Source: Leishmania mexicana MHOM/GT/2001/U1103 (taxonomy: Eukaryota; Euglenozoa; Kinetoplastea; Trypanosomatida; Trypanosomatidae). From it: a stretch of DNA of 64,000 nucleotides. Below are positions 50,901 through 63,100 of the stretch, one piece after another. The notes under the pieces were generated by a model, which did not search any database, was not told the origin of the DNA, and saw nothing but the letters and a program-made list of their open reading frames with translations. The stretch spans positions 281,998-345,997 of the forward strand of contig NC_018327.1 in the NCBI RefSeq assembly GCF_000234665.1, read 5' to 3'. Made by a program: the position numbers and the translations under genes. How positions within the stretch are numbered: the stretch's first letter is position 1; every line of letters starts with the position of its first letter.

Positions 50901-52738
50901 AAAAGGACATGAACGGAACGCGAAACTCCACACAGGTGCCTGGGCATCGAGAGAGGGAGAGAGCGACGATCCGCAGAGAGACCAAACACAAACAACAACA
51001 CAGTCACAATGAAGAGATGAGCGCAGTGCCGTGTACTTCGCCGTTGTTGTTTTTTTTGTGGGGGAGGGGAGGGGAAGGTTGTTGTTATTAGGGATGTGTC
51101 CTCCTCCCAGAGGGAAGACCGAAAAACAAATTTTTTGAATTGAAAAAAAAAAAAAAAAACACACCCACAAACACACACGCACACACAGGTCAACAGACAT
51201 ACGCATACAACGACAGCTCCCCTAACCCTGGTTGCACGACGGCTAACGGAGACAAGGAAACACAAAAATGAAGCGGAAAAAGATGCAGATAATAAATAAA
51301 TATAAATATAAATACATATATATGAGACAGGCAGGCAGGCAGGCAGACAGGCAGGAGATGCGGTGCGTGGCTGGCACAAATAAGAAGGAAGCAAGAGACA
51401 GACACACACACACACATACGTGTAGATATAGATAGATAGACATATCTAGATATAGAGATACAGATATATACATGGATTTGATATCTATATATGGAGATAC
51501 ACACACTCAAGGAAGAGGGCCGGGAAACACCGGGGGGAGGGGGGTAAGGGTGTGCGCGCAAGCAGATATATATATATATATATATACGAGGACCTACGCC
51601 TGCCAAGAACGTGAAAGAAAAAAAAATGTGGAATAAAGTCGTCCACAACGACATCAGTAAACCAGTGAATCGACGATAGAACTATAAAGGCACACACGAC
51701 CAAAGCACAGCAGCCACAGAACATGTTAAGCACACGCACACGCACGCACGCGCGCACACGCAGAGGGGGGAAAGAGAGAGGGAGGGGGAGTGTGGGCACA
51801 TCCACAACCAAATGTAAAAACACGACAAACAGCGGGAGGGAGCGGGTGCAGTACGCGGTGAAATACTGAAAAGGCGAACAGTAAAAGAAGTAAGAGCACC
51901 TGCACATGTATCCAGCTGGGACAACGAAAAAAAAAAGCAACAAGCGAAGCAGTAACACGGATTTGTGTTGCGCGCAATGGCCATGGTGGTGGGGAGGGGG
52001 GAACGAGAAGGAGGCCGACCACAGCAGAAAGACCTCAAGAAGAAACATGATAATAAAAATAAAAACGCGCCAGTAAAGACACGCGTTATCACGACAACCA
52101 AAACGAAAAAAAAAAAAATAAATAAAAGGTTTACACTACAATGAACTTGAAGCACGACAGGATGTATTATGCGCGTACATTTTCTGCGTGTGAAGTAGGC
52201 GTGAAAGACGACGAGAGGAGCAATCATGAAGCCCTTCCCCTATCTCTCTCTCTCCGCATCCAGCTGCGTCAAAGACGGCTGCAGCGCATCTACGCAGAGG
52301 CGCCTGTACCGTCAGCAAGCTGAATCAAGGAGAAAGGAGAAGCCACGACGACCCCCCCCAATGGCAACGCGGCAGTGAGGACAAGTGGGAAGTACTTCGT
52401 CAAAGGAAGAAAGTAGACAAGGGCCCATGATGATGGGGGGGAAGAGAAAACGGGAGCAGGGCACACGCTAAGAGGAAGTGTCGGGGGGAAGCGAGGGGGG
52501 GGAAGCAGACGCCATCTCCATCGAGGAGAAACAGCAAAGAAAACCAACACAAAGAAGAACAGCAGCAGGCACCGAGACACACACGCACACACATACAGGG
52601 CAACACATGAACCTGGAAGAGAGACGATGAGAAAGGTGCCAACAACACACAGCATTCGAAACCCAAGTACGATCATCTGTTGTACTGCAAAGAAAGCTCA
52701 GCCTCGACTGAAATGCACGTAGCCCGTCCTTTCCGGCT
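46510..52738. other. 6.2-kb gene-free spacer between the two 625-bp repeats
   Basis: No gene found on either strand. Homopurine/homopyrimidine blocks alternate with (CA)n at 47139-47165 and 47954-47984, GGGGGA arrays at 47410-47435 and 47905-47925, TAA repeats near 48167-48181, GTT repeats near 49424-49441, AT-rich arrays near 49066-49090 and 51566-51586, and GGCA repeats near 51330-51355. The plus strand is pyrimidine-rich at about 49370-49560 and 49740-49960. Long low-complexity frames on either strand are translations of these tracts. Confidence 0.5.
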
Positions 52739-53363
52739 TCAACGTGTTCACCCGTCTTCCACAGAGCACTGGGCCAACTCCACGCTCGAGTGCCCCCCCC
52801 CACACACACACCGGCCTGTCACAGACCCCTCCCCATCCGCGTCGTGCAATGCAGTCGTAGACACGCGCGCTACAGCAATCCCGCCTCAGCTATCTGAGCA
52901 CGGTCTCTGCCCCAAACGCTACCCACCCACCCGCCGCCCCGCAGGTCGCCTCACAGCAGCTCCCATGGCGCCGAACCCCAACCTGGTGCCCCCACCCACC
53001 TCCCTGGGAGAGGGAGGGGCAGGCAGGCTCCCCACACCGGCAGGCAGCGAGAGGGCCGGGAGTGGAATACGTTCGAGTCACGCGGACACGCTGCCCCATT
53101 ATATGGATGGCGCAGACGTGTGCGCTGTTGCAGGTCGCGCCGACGCAGCGCCATCCACAACACAACCGCCGACATCATCAGCGCTACATCTCTCTGACTT
53201 CCCTACGTCGTAGGCGCTGAGTCCTGGCATCACCAGGAGGTGGCTCGGCATCGGCAGGGGATAGCGGGGGGGGGGGGGGGCCTGCATGGCTTCCTCACAC
53301 ACACACAGTAGGGGTGCACTGAAGCCAGCGATACCACGCGCTGAGGTGTCCCCCCGTCATCTG
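52739..53363 (-). repeat. 625-bp duplicated element, copy 2 (SIDER-like)
   Basis: Direct repeat of 45885-46509, about 350 bp downstream of the RRM-protein stop codon and so inside its probable 3' UTR. The G/C homopolymer is longer here (14 versus 10 bases) and the CA run shorter. Confidence 0.75.
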
Positions 53364-53712
53364 AGTAGGGCAAAGGTGCACGCCTACCAGAACGCAAGAA
53401 AAAGAAACCTGCACGGAAGAGGCGGCGCGTGGATCAGACATACTCGTCTCCTCTCCCTCCCTCTCTCCCTTGCATGGCCGCCGATACGGTCTTTCCTTTT
53501 TTGTTTTTTTTTCGGCGTGTTCGTCCTCTCGCCGGCGCCGTTTGTTTGTTTGTTGGGGCGCGCCTCTTCTTTTTTTACCCGTTTTTTTTTTCGTTATTGT
53601 CGTACTGTTCGACGTCTCTCCGTCATTCTCGCCTTCTCGCTCGCCGCGTTTGTGCGTGTGTGTGTGTGTCTGCGCGCGTGCGTGCGTGTTGTTGTTGTTC
53701 GTTTCGCACGGA
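53364..53712 (-). other. Start of the 3' UTR of the RRM protein gene
   Basis: On the coding strand this is A/G-rich (plus strand T runs such as TTTTTTGTTTTTTTTTC near 53500). The base skew is opposite to that of the rest of the spacer. No gene. Confidence 0.45.
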
Positions 53713-55527
53713 CTACGGCGGGGAGATAAAGTAGAAGATATTGGAGGAGGACGTGTTCGGGTCCACTCCCATAAGGTAGTCTTGCAGAACGTTGCCGTTG
53801 GCGCTGTACGCGCTCGCCATCGCGCTGCAACCAGCGCTTGGGTTGAGGTTAAGGTTGCCGGCGCTCGAGGCCGTTTCGAGTGGGCGGTAAATTGCCACGT
53901 TCGCGCAGACGCTCATCGGTCGCTGTGGCTGCGCGGGTGGGTGCATCGGGGGCTGTGGCTTTAACTGGATGGAGTGCTGCGGGAGATTCTGCTGTTGCTG
54001 CTGTTGCGCAGTCGGCGCCTGGAGCTGGATGAGGTGCTGAGAGGCGGAGAAGCCGATCGGTGCACTGGAACTTGCCACACTCGAGGGAGTTTCGGTGTGC
54101 GGGGTAGCGCCATCGCGGCTGCTGAGTGACGTGTGCGACATCACCGAGGGCGGCTGCGGGCCCATCGCGGGCGCGCCACTCGGTGGGACCGCCGTGAAGA
54201 GTTGCATCACAGGTACACCCCCTCGCATAGTGGAGAGCATCGTGCTGTTTGAGGCGTAAACCACTGTCGGCGTCGAGGTGGCGCCAAGCGAACTGGAAGC
54301 CGATGCGTTGGTGCCAAGAGGGAAAGAGGCAGTGGTCGACGTCGACTTATGAATGAGCGATCCGGGCGGTGGTGCGACGCCAGTGGGAGTCGCGAAGGTG
54401 AAGGGTACCGCCGACATGACGACCGGTTCCACGCTTGACTGGCCAACAGTAGGCGGGTGCGGGCTGTAGAGAGGGAAGGCGGCCGTCGCTGGTGCGGGCG
54501 GCATCTCGGTCGGTGCCGTCTGCTGCCCCAGTATCGGCGGAGTCACCAGACCAGAGCCAGTGCGGTTGCGCTGCGTCACCGGGTGCAGCGGCTGCGGTGC
54601 GGCGGAGAGGTCGGCACGGCGCACCTGCAGCGTGCGGCCCTGCATCACCTTTCCGTTCAGCGATGAGATGCACGAGTTCGCGCTTTCCACGTCGTAGAAG
54701 AGCACGAAACCGAATCCGCGACACCGGCTGGAGTCATCCGCCTCCATGCAGAGCTTCGAGGACTCGATGCGGCCAAAGACCCCGCACATCGCGCGGAAGG
54801 CAGAGGGGCGGAAGTTGACCGGCAATCCAGACATATAGACGTTGCGCTGCTGCAGCACAAACTTCTGCTGCTGCTGCTCGGCGGCCATGAGCGCCAGCAC
54901 ATCCTTCTGGACCCCGCCCTGCGGCAGCGCGTTGTTCGTGAGCTGTTGCGAGCCAGTGCTCATCGGCGGCGGCGGCGCTGTGCCTCGTTCGCCCCCGTGG
55001 TGATCACTGGTGCTGCTGCAGTTGCTCGCGGCGCTGGAGGCCGCGTAGTCGGCGCGATTCGGCGCGCTCGGGGTGGGAATGCCGTAGAAGTGCTCGAGAT
55101 TCCCCGCCGCCAGCTGCATTGCGCTCGCCACAGTGGTACCAGGGGTGGTGAAGCTTGCGGGTCGACTATTGGCGCTGGCGTTGATTGCGCTGAAGGTTGG
55201 GGTCGCGACGGTGTTGGCGTAGGTGGTGCTCAGGTTCGCGTCAGCTGTGTCGCCAATCATGAGCCCGTCCGTGCCGCAGAACGAGAAATAGAAGGAGCCG
55301 GCGCCGCCGAGGGGCATAACGCTCGCCGGCTGACCAGGGGCGCCGTTCAGGGAGGTGCTCATGCTGCCTGCCGCTCCCGCAGCGCCAGCAGGCGGGGCCA
55401 CAGCGGATGACACCGTGCCTCCGCTGTGCCATTTGCAGAAGGAATCCGCGCCAGCGGCTTGACCGGCCATCATCGTGTACAGCGGCCAGCTTGGCGAGGT
55501 CGCACCATCGCTAGAGCTGTCTGTCAT
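53713..55527 (-). CDS. Single-RRM RNA-binding protein with long Gln/Ser/Pro-rich tails, 604 aa
   Basis: Predicted mRNA-binding regulator, the main type of gene-expression control in trypanosomatids. One canonical RRM spans about residues 228-308: RNP2 is VYMSGL (about 229-235) and RNP1 is RGFGFVLF (about 268-276), both with the aromatic positions intact, then SCISSLNGKVMQGRTLQVRR. The N-terminal 220 residues are Ala/Ser/Thr/Gly-rich. The segment just before the RRM is Gln-rich. The C-terminal 295 residues are Pro/Ser/Thr-rich with a QQQQQQ run near 505 and no second RRM. Such prion-like tails are common in granule-forming RNA-binding proteins. The ATG at 55527 (MTDSSSDG) follows a very clear splice acceptor at 55608. 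The longer open frame upstream is translated pyrimidine tract. I cannot name the orthologue among the many kinetoplastid RRM proteins. Confidence 0.88.
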   Translation of the reverse strand: MTDSSSDGATSPSWPLYTMMAGQAAGADSFCKWHSGGTVSSAVAPPAGAAGAAGSMSTSLNGAPGQPASVMPLGGAGSFYFSFCGTDGLMIGDTADANLSTTYANTVATPTFSAINASANSRPASFTTPGTTVASAMQLAAGNLEHFYGIPTPSAPNRADYAASSAASNCSSTSDHHGGERGTAPPPPMSTGSQQLTNNALPQGGVQKDVLALMAAEQQQQKFVLQQRNVYMSGLPVNFRPSAFRAMCGVFGRIESSKLCMEADDSSRCRGFGFVLFYDVESANSCISSLNGKVMQGRTLQVRRADLSAAPQPLHPVTQRNRTGSGLVTPPILGQQTAPTEMPPAPATAAFPLYSPHPPTVGQSSVEPVVMSAVPFTFATPTGVAPPPGSLIHKSTSTTASFPLGTNASASSSLGATSTPTVVYASNSTMLSTMRGGVPVMQLFTAVPPSGAPAMGPQPPSVMSHTSLSSRDGATPHTETPSSVASSSAPIGFSASQHLIQLQAPTAQQQQQQNLPQHSIQLKPQPPMHPPAQPQRPMSVCANVAIYRPLETASSAGNLNLNPSAGCSAMASAYSANGNVLQDYLMGVDPNTSSSNIFYFISPP

Positions 55528-55607
55528 TCTGGACTGAGGAGGAGAGCTGAGGAAGAGGTGGAGGGGCCTGTCTGGAGGGGGGAGAGGGGTCGCAGTCCAG
55601 GATAAGA

Positions 55608-55609
55608 CT
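55608..55609 (-). promoter_or_regulatory. Predicted spliced-leader acceptor AG for the RRM protein
   Basis: About 280 nt of minus-strand sequence (55610 to about 55890) contain no AG and are strongly T/C-rich, including TTTTCTTTTTTTCCTTTTTT. The first AG is in TTGCCAG at 55608-55609, giving a 5' UTR of about 80 nt. This is the clearest acceptor in the window. Confidence 0.7.
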
Positions 55610-57012
55610 GGCAATAGAGGTGGATGAGGCAAGGCAAGGCGACAGGGACAAGCGCGAGAGAGCGAGGCGGGGATGACCGGAATCGAGCAAACGATGGGGG
55701 CAAGAGAGAGGAGGCCGGAGGATCGGCAGGCGAAGAGATCCAAAAAAGGAAAAAAAGAAAAGTCGGAGGTCGAATGGAATGGAGCAGGGCAACCGCAGAA
55801 GAGTACAACAAGCACGTGAAGGGAGTAGTAGTAATAGTGGGGGGTGGTGGGGGCGGGGGCGAAAATACAAACCGAAAATGCGCTTGAGCTCACAGAGAAT
55901 GAGGGACGCTAAAACATATGCCCACACGTGCGCACACACCTCCAGCCACAAGCACGTCCAACGATAAGAACAAGCACACACACACACACAAAGAAAGGGG
56001 GAAAAAAAGTGGGAGGGCGGCCCCCGACAAAGGACACAAGTCAGGAGGGGAGGACAGTGCTTGAAGGGGAGGGGAGGGGGAGGGAGGGGGGAGTGTGTGA
56101 GGGACAGGGTAGGCAGAGACCGGCACAGAAAGCGGCGAGGACGGGGACGACAGAAAGAAGACAAGGAGGAAAAAAATAAAATAAAAAAGAACAAGAGAGC
56201 CGCCAAAGCGGAGGAGAGCTAGAGACCTGCAGACTCAGGCAGGCACGCAGGCACGCAGGCAGGCAGGCACGCAGGCAGGCAGAGAGCGCGCGCGACAGAT
56301 TCAAGGAAGAAGACAGAGAAAGGGAAAGCGAGGAGGAGGAGGAAGGGCAAGAGACGTGTAGTCGAGAAGAGAGACAGCCAAAAATATAAACCAAAAGAAT
56401 GCGAATACACCCACGCACGCGCACGCACGCAGAACAAAAAAAAAGAAAAGAAATGCGGCGGCACAAGGGAACAGAAGAGAGGAGGGAGTAGCACCGATGA
56501 AGGAAGGGATGGGGGATGTGGAGGGGGGGGATGTGGAAGGGAGAAATCCGCCAATGGAAGGACAAAAAAAAAATCGACTGGGGAGAAAGAGATAATCAAC
56601 AAAACGAAGACAGTGAGGAATAGAGAGACGCTCAGCCAGGGAAAGGGGTCGGGGGCGTGTGATGATGGTGCTTATCGTCTGGAGAAGAGCGGAAGGAGAA
56701 AGGGGGTAGGAAAGGAAGGGGTCGGTACCAGACAGATAGAGAAAGAGGCGTGGGCGCGTGCGTGTGTGTAGAAAGATACGTCAAGACCAAGAGCAAGAGA
56801 GAGGGGAGGACAACGTTGACGGCACGCACACGCTCGCACGCACAGCGCACACACACACACACACGAGGAAGTTGAAAAAAATAAATAAAAAGTACGCACA
56901 CAACGAAGGCGTTAGAGATAGCGGAAAGGAGAATACAGAGGGAGACGCACAAACAGGGAGGAAAGAAATAGTCCAAAAAAAAAACGTAGCAGAAGCGACC
57001 AAGAAGTACGAC
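55610..57012. other. Gene-free spacer upstream of the RRM gene
   Basis: Purine-rich on the plus strand. Contains a GCAG/GCAC tetranucleotide array at about 56230-56282, several GGGGA repeats and CA runs. No gene is supportable. Confidence 0.55.
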
Positions 57013-57112
57013 NNNNNNNNNNNNNNNNNNNNNNNNNNNNNNNNNNNNNNNNNNNNNNNNNNNNNNNNNNNNNNNNNNNNNNNNNNNNNNNNNNNNNNNN
57101 NNNNNNNNNNNN
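57013..57112. other. Assembly gap (100 N)
   Basis: Exactly 100 unknown bases, a placeholder of unknown true size in the long gene-free right part of the window. Confidence 0.98.
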
Positions 57113-60100
57113 AGGAGGGGGGCTTACTCAGATAGGCGAGGAGCGGAACGGAAACGGGCAAGAGCGAAGCACAAACAACAGCAAAATAAAAAAAGGAAGG
57201 AGAGAAGGTCTCTCGTCTGTTGAAGAAGCCAGAGAGAAAAACTGGAGAACACAATGGCGGAGAGAGAGGCGCGAGTAGAGGTAGAACTTTGCTGGGTGTT
57301 TGCTTCCGCAAGCCGTATCACAGTGGTGCTGGACAACACTAAGAACGGGAGGGGGAGCGAAACGGAGAAGGAGACCAAACACACGGAAACATAGAAAAAA
57401 AAAAGAAAAAAAAAGTGAAGTCACGTTCTTGTCCAGTTACTCTTCTTCTTTTTTTTCTTTTCAGTGCGTGTTCGCTCTCTCCTGTTCGTGTCCCTGGATG
57501 GCAAGAGCTGCGGAATGTGCTACACAAGCAGCGCCTACTCTTCTATAATGTACCTCTTGTGCTCGTTCCTATATCTTTTTCCCCCTGATTTCCTTGTCGA
57601 AGTTCGCTAGCCTCGATTCGATATCTTCCTACTCGCGGCACTTGTTCTTTGTATGCCTGTGGATGTGTCAGTCTCTTCGAGGAAGAGGGGTGATAAAAAT
57701 AAAATAAAAAGATAACATAAAAAAGAGTGCTACGTGGGGAGGGGCCGTCGTTTCGTAGGTGACACCCAAGTTGACGTGAAGGGCGGGAGGGAGACGGAGA
57801 CACACGACACACACAGACACACAGATAGATAGAGACAGCGAGAGGCAGGCTCTGGGAAGATGGGAACAGAAAAAAAAAAGCGAAATCAAAAAAAGAAATA
57901 AAGGAGAGACACAATATAAAAATAAATAAAAAATAAAGACGAGGGAGTACAAAACGTGAGAGCGGACAACAAAAGAAACTTGCAGCCTTTCTGGTCTTGG
58001 ACCCTTGGTTACTTGGTTTTCTAAACCGGAGATTATATATATATGTGCAATTTCTTCTTTTTTTTCGTGTTCGCTTCCTGTTCAAAGAGGCTGACGTAAA
58101 GGAGCTTGCTCGTTTCGTGTGGGCGTGTGTGGGTGTGTGGGGGTGTGTGTGCGTTGCTGAACAAGCGAAGCAGAATATATATATATATATATATTCACTT
58201 CTTCTTTTCTTTTTTTTGTGAGTGCGTGGTGGTGGTGGTGGTGGTTGCTCAGGTACACTGGGTAGCATGCACATACAGGCACGTGCGTTTTCATGTGTGC
58301 ATACGCGTACACATGCGCACGACCACAGTGCAAGAAACAGAGATGAAGCGAGAAGAAAAACTCGTAAGAGAGAAGGAGAGAGACGGAGAGTAAGAGGGTG
58401 GTGGTCGTAGTGGTAAAGAGGGCGACACAGAACAGCGGAGATGCGTGCAGACACGCGTGGCCCCTGCCGCGCACTCACTGACAATGGCCTTTCAATCCAC
58501 GTGTCTGCATGTGGCGTCATGTTGGGCGATTTCGAAGAGAACAGAGCGGGGAGCTTCAATGCGTAAGAGGCAGCAAAGCTGTTGTTGCCTCCATCACCGT
58601 CGCTCCTTACTCTCTCTCCAAAATGCTTGCTAGGTGCGTCATGGGAGGGGTGAAGAGGAGGGAAGAGGTACTCTTCCAGCACGTCGCCTTTCCTAACAGT
58701 CAAACCTGAAAGACCAGACGCCTCCCGTCCATCGTCCGCATTGGCGTTCCGTCTCTCCCTCCCTCTCGGTATCTGCGCCTGTGTTTCTTCTGTTTTCCGG
58801 TCAGACTCAAGATGAGAAGCAAAAAAAGGGGGAGAGACACCACCAAGACGAAAAAGAAAAAAAACGAAGAAGAGAGCGAAAGAATCTCGACAGACACACG
58901 AGTGCCTGCACACGCAGACAGACAGAGGCAGAGAGAGAGAGCTGAAAGAAGAAGAAAAAAAGGAGGTGTATGCGTCCACATTGCTGGGCTGGCGGAAAGA
59001 AAAGAGCATCCTTCACAGCCGCAACAGCAACAACCATCACTAAACCATGCGCCCCCCCCCATACGCACGCACGCACACACACACACGTACACCCTTCCCC
59101 AAGGCGGCGACATAACGCAAAAACGAGTAAGATGCCATACAAGTGGATATCTGTATATAATATATATATATGCATATACGGTTCCGAAGAGGGGTTAGGG
59201 TTTCGGGTGTTAGTGTTGCTTCGCCTTTTTTTCTGTGTGTGTGTGCTGTAGAGGAGAGAGGGAAGCTCGGGCAGGGCACACCTTCACAAGGACTCCATGG
59301 CAGCATCCACTTCGCGTGAGGGTGCGTGTCGGTGTATGATTGCGCATGTGTGCCTAGCGCGGAGGAGAGTCACCTTGATGACCTTTTTTTTATTGCCTTC
59401 CGTGAAGACACCGTCGCTCCACCGCAGCCTCCCTCATCGTTTCTCTTTGCCAGCCATGGATGACGCCAGCACACATAAATAAAAAGGCCGGGGGAGGGGG
59501 AGGCGTCAACAAGAAGAATTGGGGGAGGGGCGCAAAAAAAAAAATATGAGGAAGCGGGGAGCCTTTCTTTTTCGTTGCATCCGTTGCCGCTCCCTTGGAG
59601 AGTCCATCCGACAAGTGGGGGCCTCTTTCCTTTGTTAGGTTTTGTTGCCTTTCTTGGCACCTTCGTGATGGCCATTGGGGAGCCTTGCCTCAGTGTTTCG
59701 TGCTCTACTTCGCGCACATGCGTGCATGCGTGTGCGTGCGTCCATATATATATATATATATACATATGCGCAGCCACTCACACCACAAAGGTACATCCTC
59801 ATCCTTCAGGTCCAGAGTGCGTTCGGGTAAGTCTACGGGTCCCGTTCCCTCCCTTCGCTCTTGTCCGCCTCTCCAGAGGGAAGAGAGAGAAATGAAATCC
59901 GGTCGGTGAAGGCGTGCGGCCTCGCCACGCACTCACAAGGAAGAAGGACACACACGCACACACGCAGACACACAGATGAGGCTGAGGCTCCGTGTTCGTG
60001 TTTTCTGGAGTTATTACCAAACACACGCACGGCGAAACAAACAGAGAAAAAAAACAAAGACGACGACGCATGGGTTGAGTGCGGGATTCGTTCTTTGCCG

Positions 60101-63100
60101 GGCAACTCCGCTGTTCTCGCTCGCTCTCGCTCTCCCTCTGCCTCGATGCAGGGAATACACAGGAACAGGGGGCATGTGCTGTTCCGTACGGCTATATAAC
60201 ACCCTCGCAAGATAAAAAACACGCAGGCGGACACACATAGAGATGTATGCGAGTGTGTCGTGCGCTCGCTTCCGGGTGGGTCCTTGACCCCGGGCCGCAA
60301 TGTATCCCCCTATCGTCCTCTCTTCCGCGAATCCGAAAGCACTGGGTTCTGTTGCAATGCGGCGCAACATGCCAAGAGCGAGGTATTTCCCCGTTTTTGC
60401 TTTCGTTTCGCGCGTCACTGCAAGCCGAGCCGCGCTCGCCGATGATGAGGAAAAGAGTGGAGGAGGAGGAGGTCTCCACTGACACACACAGGAAAGTAAG
60501 CGGGAAAAAACACCGGCTAGCCAGAGATACGCAGGTGGACTCTCCAACCCCGAGAGGTGAGAGGGAAAGCGACGACGAAGCACACGCGTGTCACCGGTGC
60601 GACTGTGCAGGTGTTGTTCATTGTGCGCAGTGGCATGCATACAACGCTGTACTAGACGAAGCTTGCTCGGTCGATACGCACCCCAGCCACTTCCTCGACG
60701 GGCAAATCCTTTCATCTGCATCTCTGTCACGCACGCTTTTCGTCGCTGTCGCTGCGTTTCGCGTCAACCTTTCTGTCGCCTCCCCCCCCACCCCCACGTG
60801 GTACATTCACTTCATTATTCTGTGTATGTTGCTTCTTCTTCCCTCTTTGGGGAATGACAGGGGTGGGGGCGGGAAACGGCGACGGGGACGGAGGAGGGTG
60901 GGATCAATGCCTGAGCGCGAAAAAAAAGCCACGGTGCACGGACGCTCCCGCTGGTGATGGAAGAGAAGGAGGAGGAGCTCACCTTTGGGCGCAAGTGCTT
61001 CCCCATTTACATGCACGCACACTTTATTCATCCAAAAAAAAGGAAAACACACGCACACACGCGTGGAGGTGTCTATGACCGGAATCAACGAACAATGCAC
61101 ACGAAAAAAAAGGGGAAAAAAGGCGTCCATTGGAGAGCGCACTACGGCAGTAGGAGGAGGGTTCGGGAGACGGGGGCAACTCTCACCGCCTCTCCTCGGC
61201 CTCCTCCTCGGCCTCCTCCTCCAAGCTCTCTTTCTGTCCGACACAAGAGGCAGTGACAGCGACAGGGGCACCACACCACAGCAAGACGCCGCGGCGACAG
61301 ACTCGCAGAGCGAGAGAAGAGGGAAACGAATGGTATCAAAGAGCGAAGTCGGGGAGGAGGAATATATGCTTATTTGAAACAAAAAAAACGTGATCATACC
61401 TCACCACACGCTCTCCCACACACAAATAAAAAAAGAAACGCTACACGAAGACAGTGAAGTCGCAAGAGTGACACGAAGAGCGAGGGAAACAGTAACGCGA
61501 GCTTGGACAGCGGTACGCACGAGAACGACATGATAGAGCAGGTACACACCTTCAAACAACAGAGGGGGAGGAGAGGTGGGAGGAAGGGAGGGGGTGTGAA
61601 AATATAACAGGAGAAAAAAAGAGAGACGAGAGAGAGAGAGCCACGTCCTGCTCCTCAGAATGGAAAATAAAAGGCGACGGCAGTCCTCCCACAACGAACA
61701 TGTTGGAGGGGAGGAGGGGCGGAAGAAAAGATGGGGAAAGCGTAAACACAGAAATAACAAAAAATAAAACGTCCGACAACAGGCAACACGGAGAAAGAAA
61801 CACACACACGCAAAGAGAGACCAAAGAAGGTCCAGGTGAAGAAAGGAACGTGCTGAGCGCCACTTTCTAGAGATACTTCAGCTCGCGCCAGAGAGAAAGG
61901 GGTGGGGAGGGGCAAGAAATCCTTTACCCCTCCCCTCGTAGGCAGGAGAACAGTGAACAGACGGAGAGAGTCGAATTTAAAAGGCTTCATAAAAAAAATA
62001 TACACGACAAAAAAAACACAAGTACACCGCGCATATGCGCGTGTGCGATCACGTCCATGATGGTTAAACACACACACACGTCAACCGGAGCTCCGCAAAT
62101 AAACGCAATAAAACAGAAGAAAAAAGGAGCGGAGTAGACGAGCCACAGATCATGGAGAAGGCTTCGCGAGGAAGAGGGAAGCCGAAAATCCATGACAGCA
62201 TCACGAGCGCGTGCGCAGAAGGACGAAAGTAGGGAAGGGGGGAGGGAACGAGGGAGAGTGGGAGGGAGGGAGAGAGGGAGGGAGACATCGACCAGCACAC
62301 GCGCGCGCGCGACAAGGGCAAGAGCAACCAAATGAATATTAGAAAAAAGCGGGGGAGCAACAACAACAAAAAAGACGAAGAAAGCCTGGGAGGTGTGCAA
62401 CACCCTGAGAACAACGGGAAGGAGGAGGAGGGAAGCAACAGACACATAGCCGGCTGATGCCGCTAAAGGTGAGACGGAAACACACACACACACACACACA
62501 GACACACAGGAGAGAAGCACAGAGAGACGGAGACATGGGCGGCGATATAAGAGTTTAAAGAGGGAACAAAAGGAAAACAGGAAAAACGAGTTGGAGGAGT
62601 GGTACAAGCTTTCAGTGCCAAAAGTAGAGTGGGGGGCAGACGGGGTGGGCAAAGGAGATGGAGGAGCAGGATGAGAGGAGGGTTACACTGCAGGTGTGTC
62701 TGTGTATTGGGGCCTCCTGCAATAAGAGGAGTGCGTCAACCACACGCGCGCGCGCACCCCACCCACCCACTCACTACCCTTCCAACTCCCCTATGCGCCG
62801 AGCATCTCGGCTGGAAAAGCGCCGCCAACCCCCGCCATCGGAATAGCCCCTGTTCCCTTGTGCTATGCATTTTTGTTTTCTTCTCCAGTTTGCCAAGCAC
62901 AGGGGGAGCGATGCGAGCGATGCGAGAGAGAGAAGTTGAAGGAAACTCGAAGCGCATCAGGTCAACACCTGACATGAAAAAAAAAGAAACCAAAGAGGCG
63001 GAGAACGGAGTGGCGGTTATACAGCATTCTCCTCATGCCAAAGGGGAGAAAAAAAAAACGAAAGTGTGTACCCGTGCCGCACCAACCCACACGCGCGTAT

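Noticed and set aside
45851..53213. Plus-strand frames at 45851-46363 and 52680-53213 with near-identical peptides (HPSSTEHWANSTLEC...)
   Set aside because: They share sequence only because they lie in the 625-bp DNA repeat. They are antisense to the transcription unit and lack any domain.
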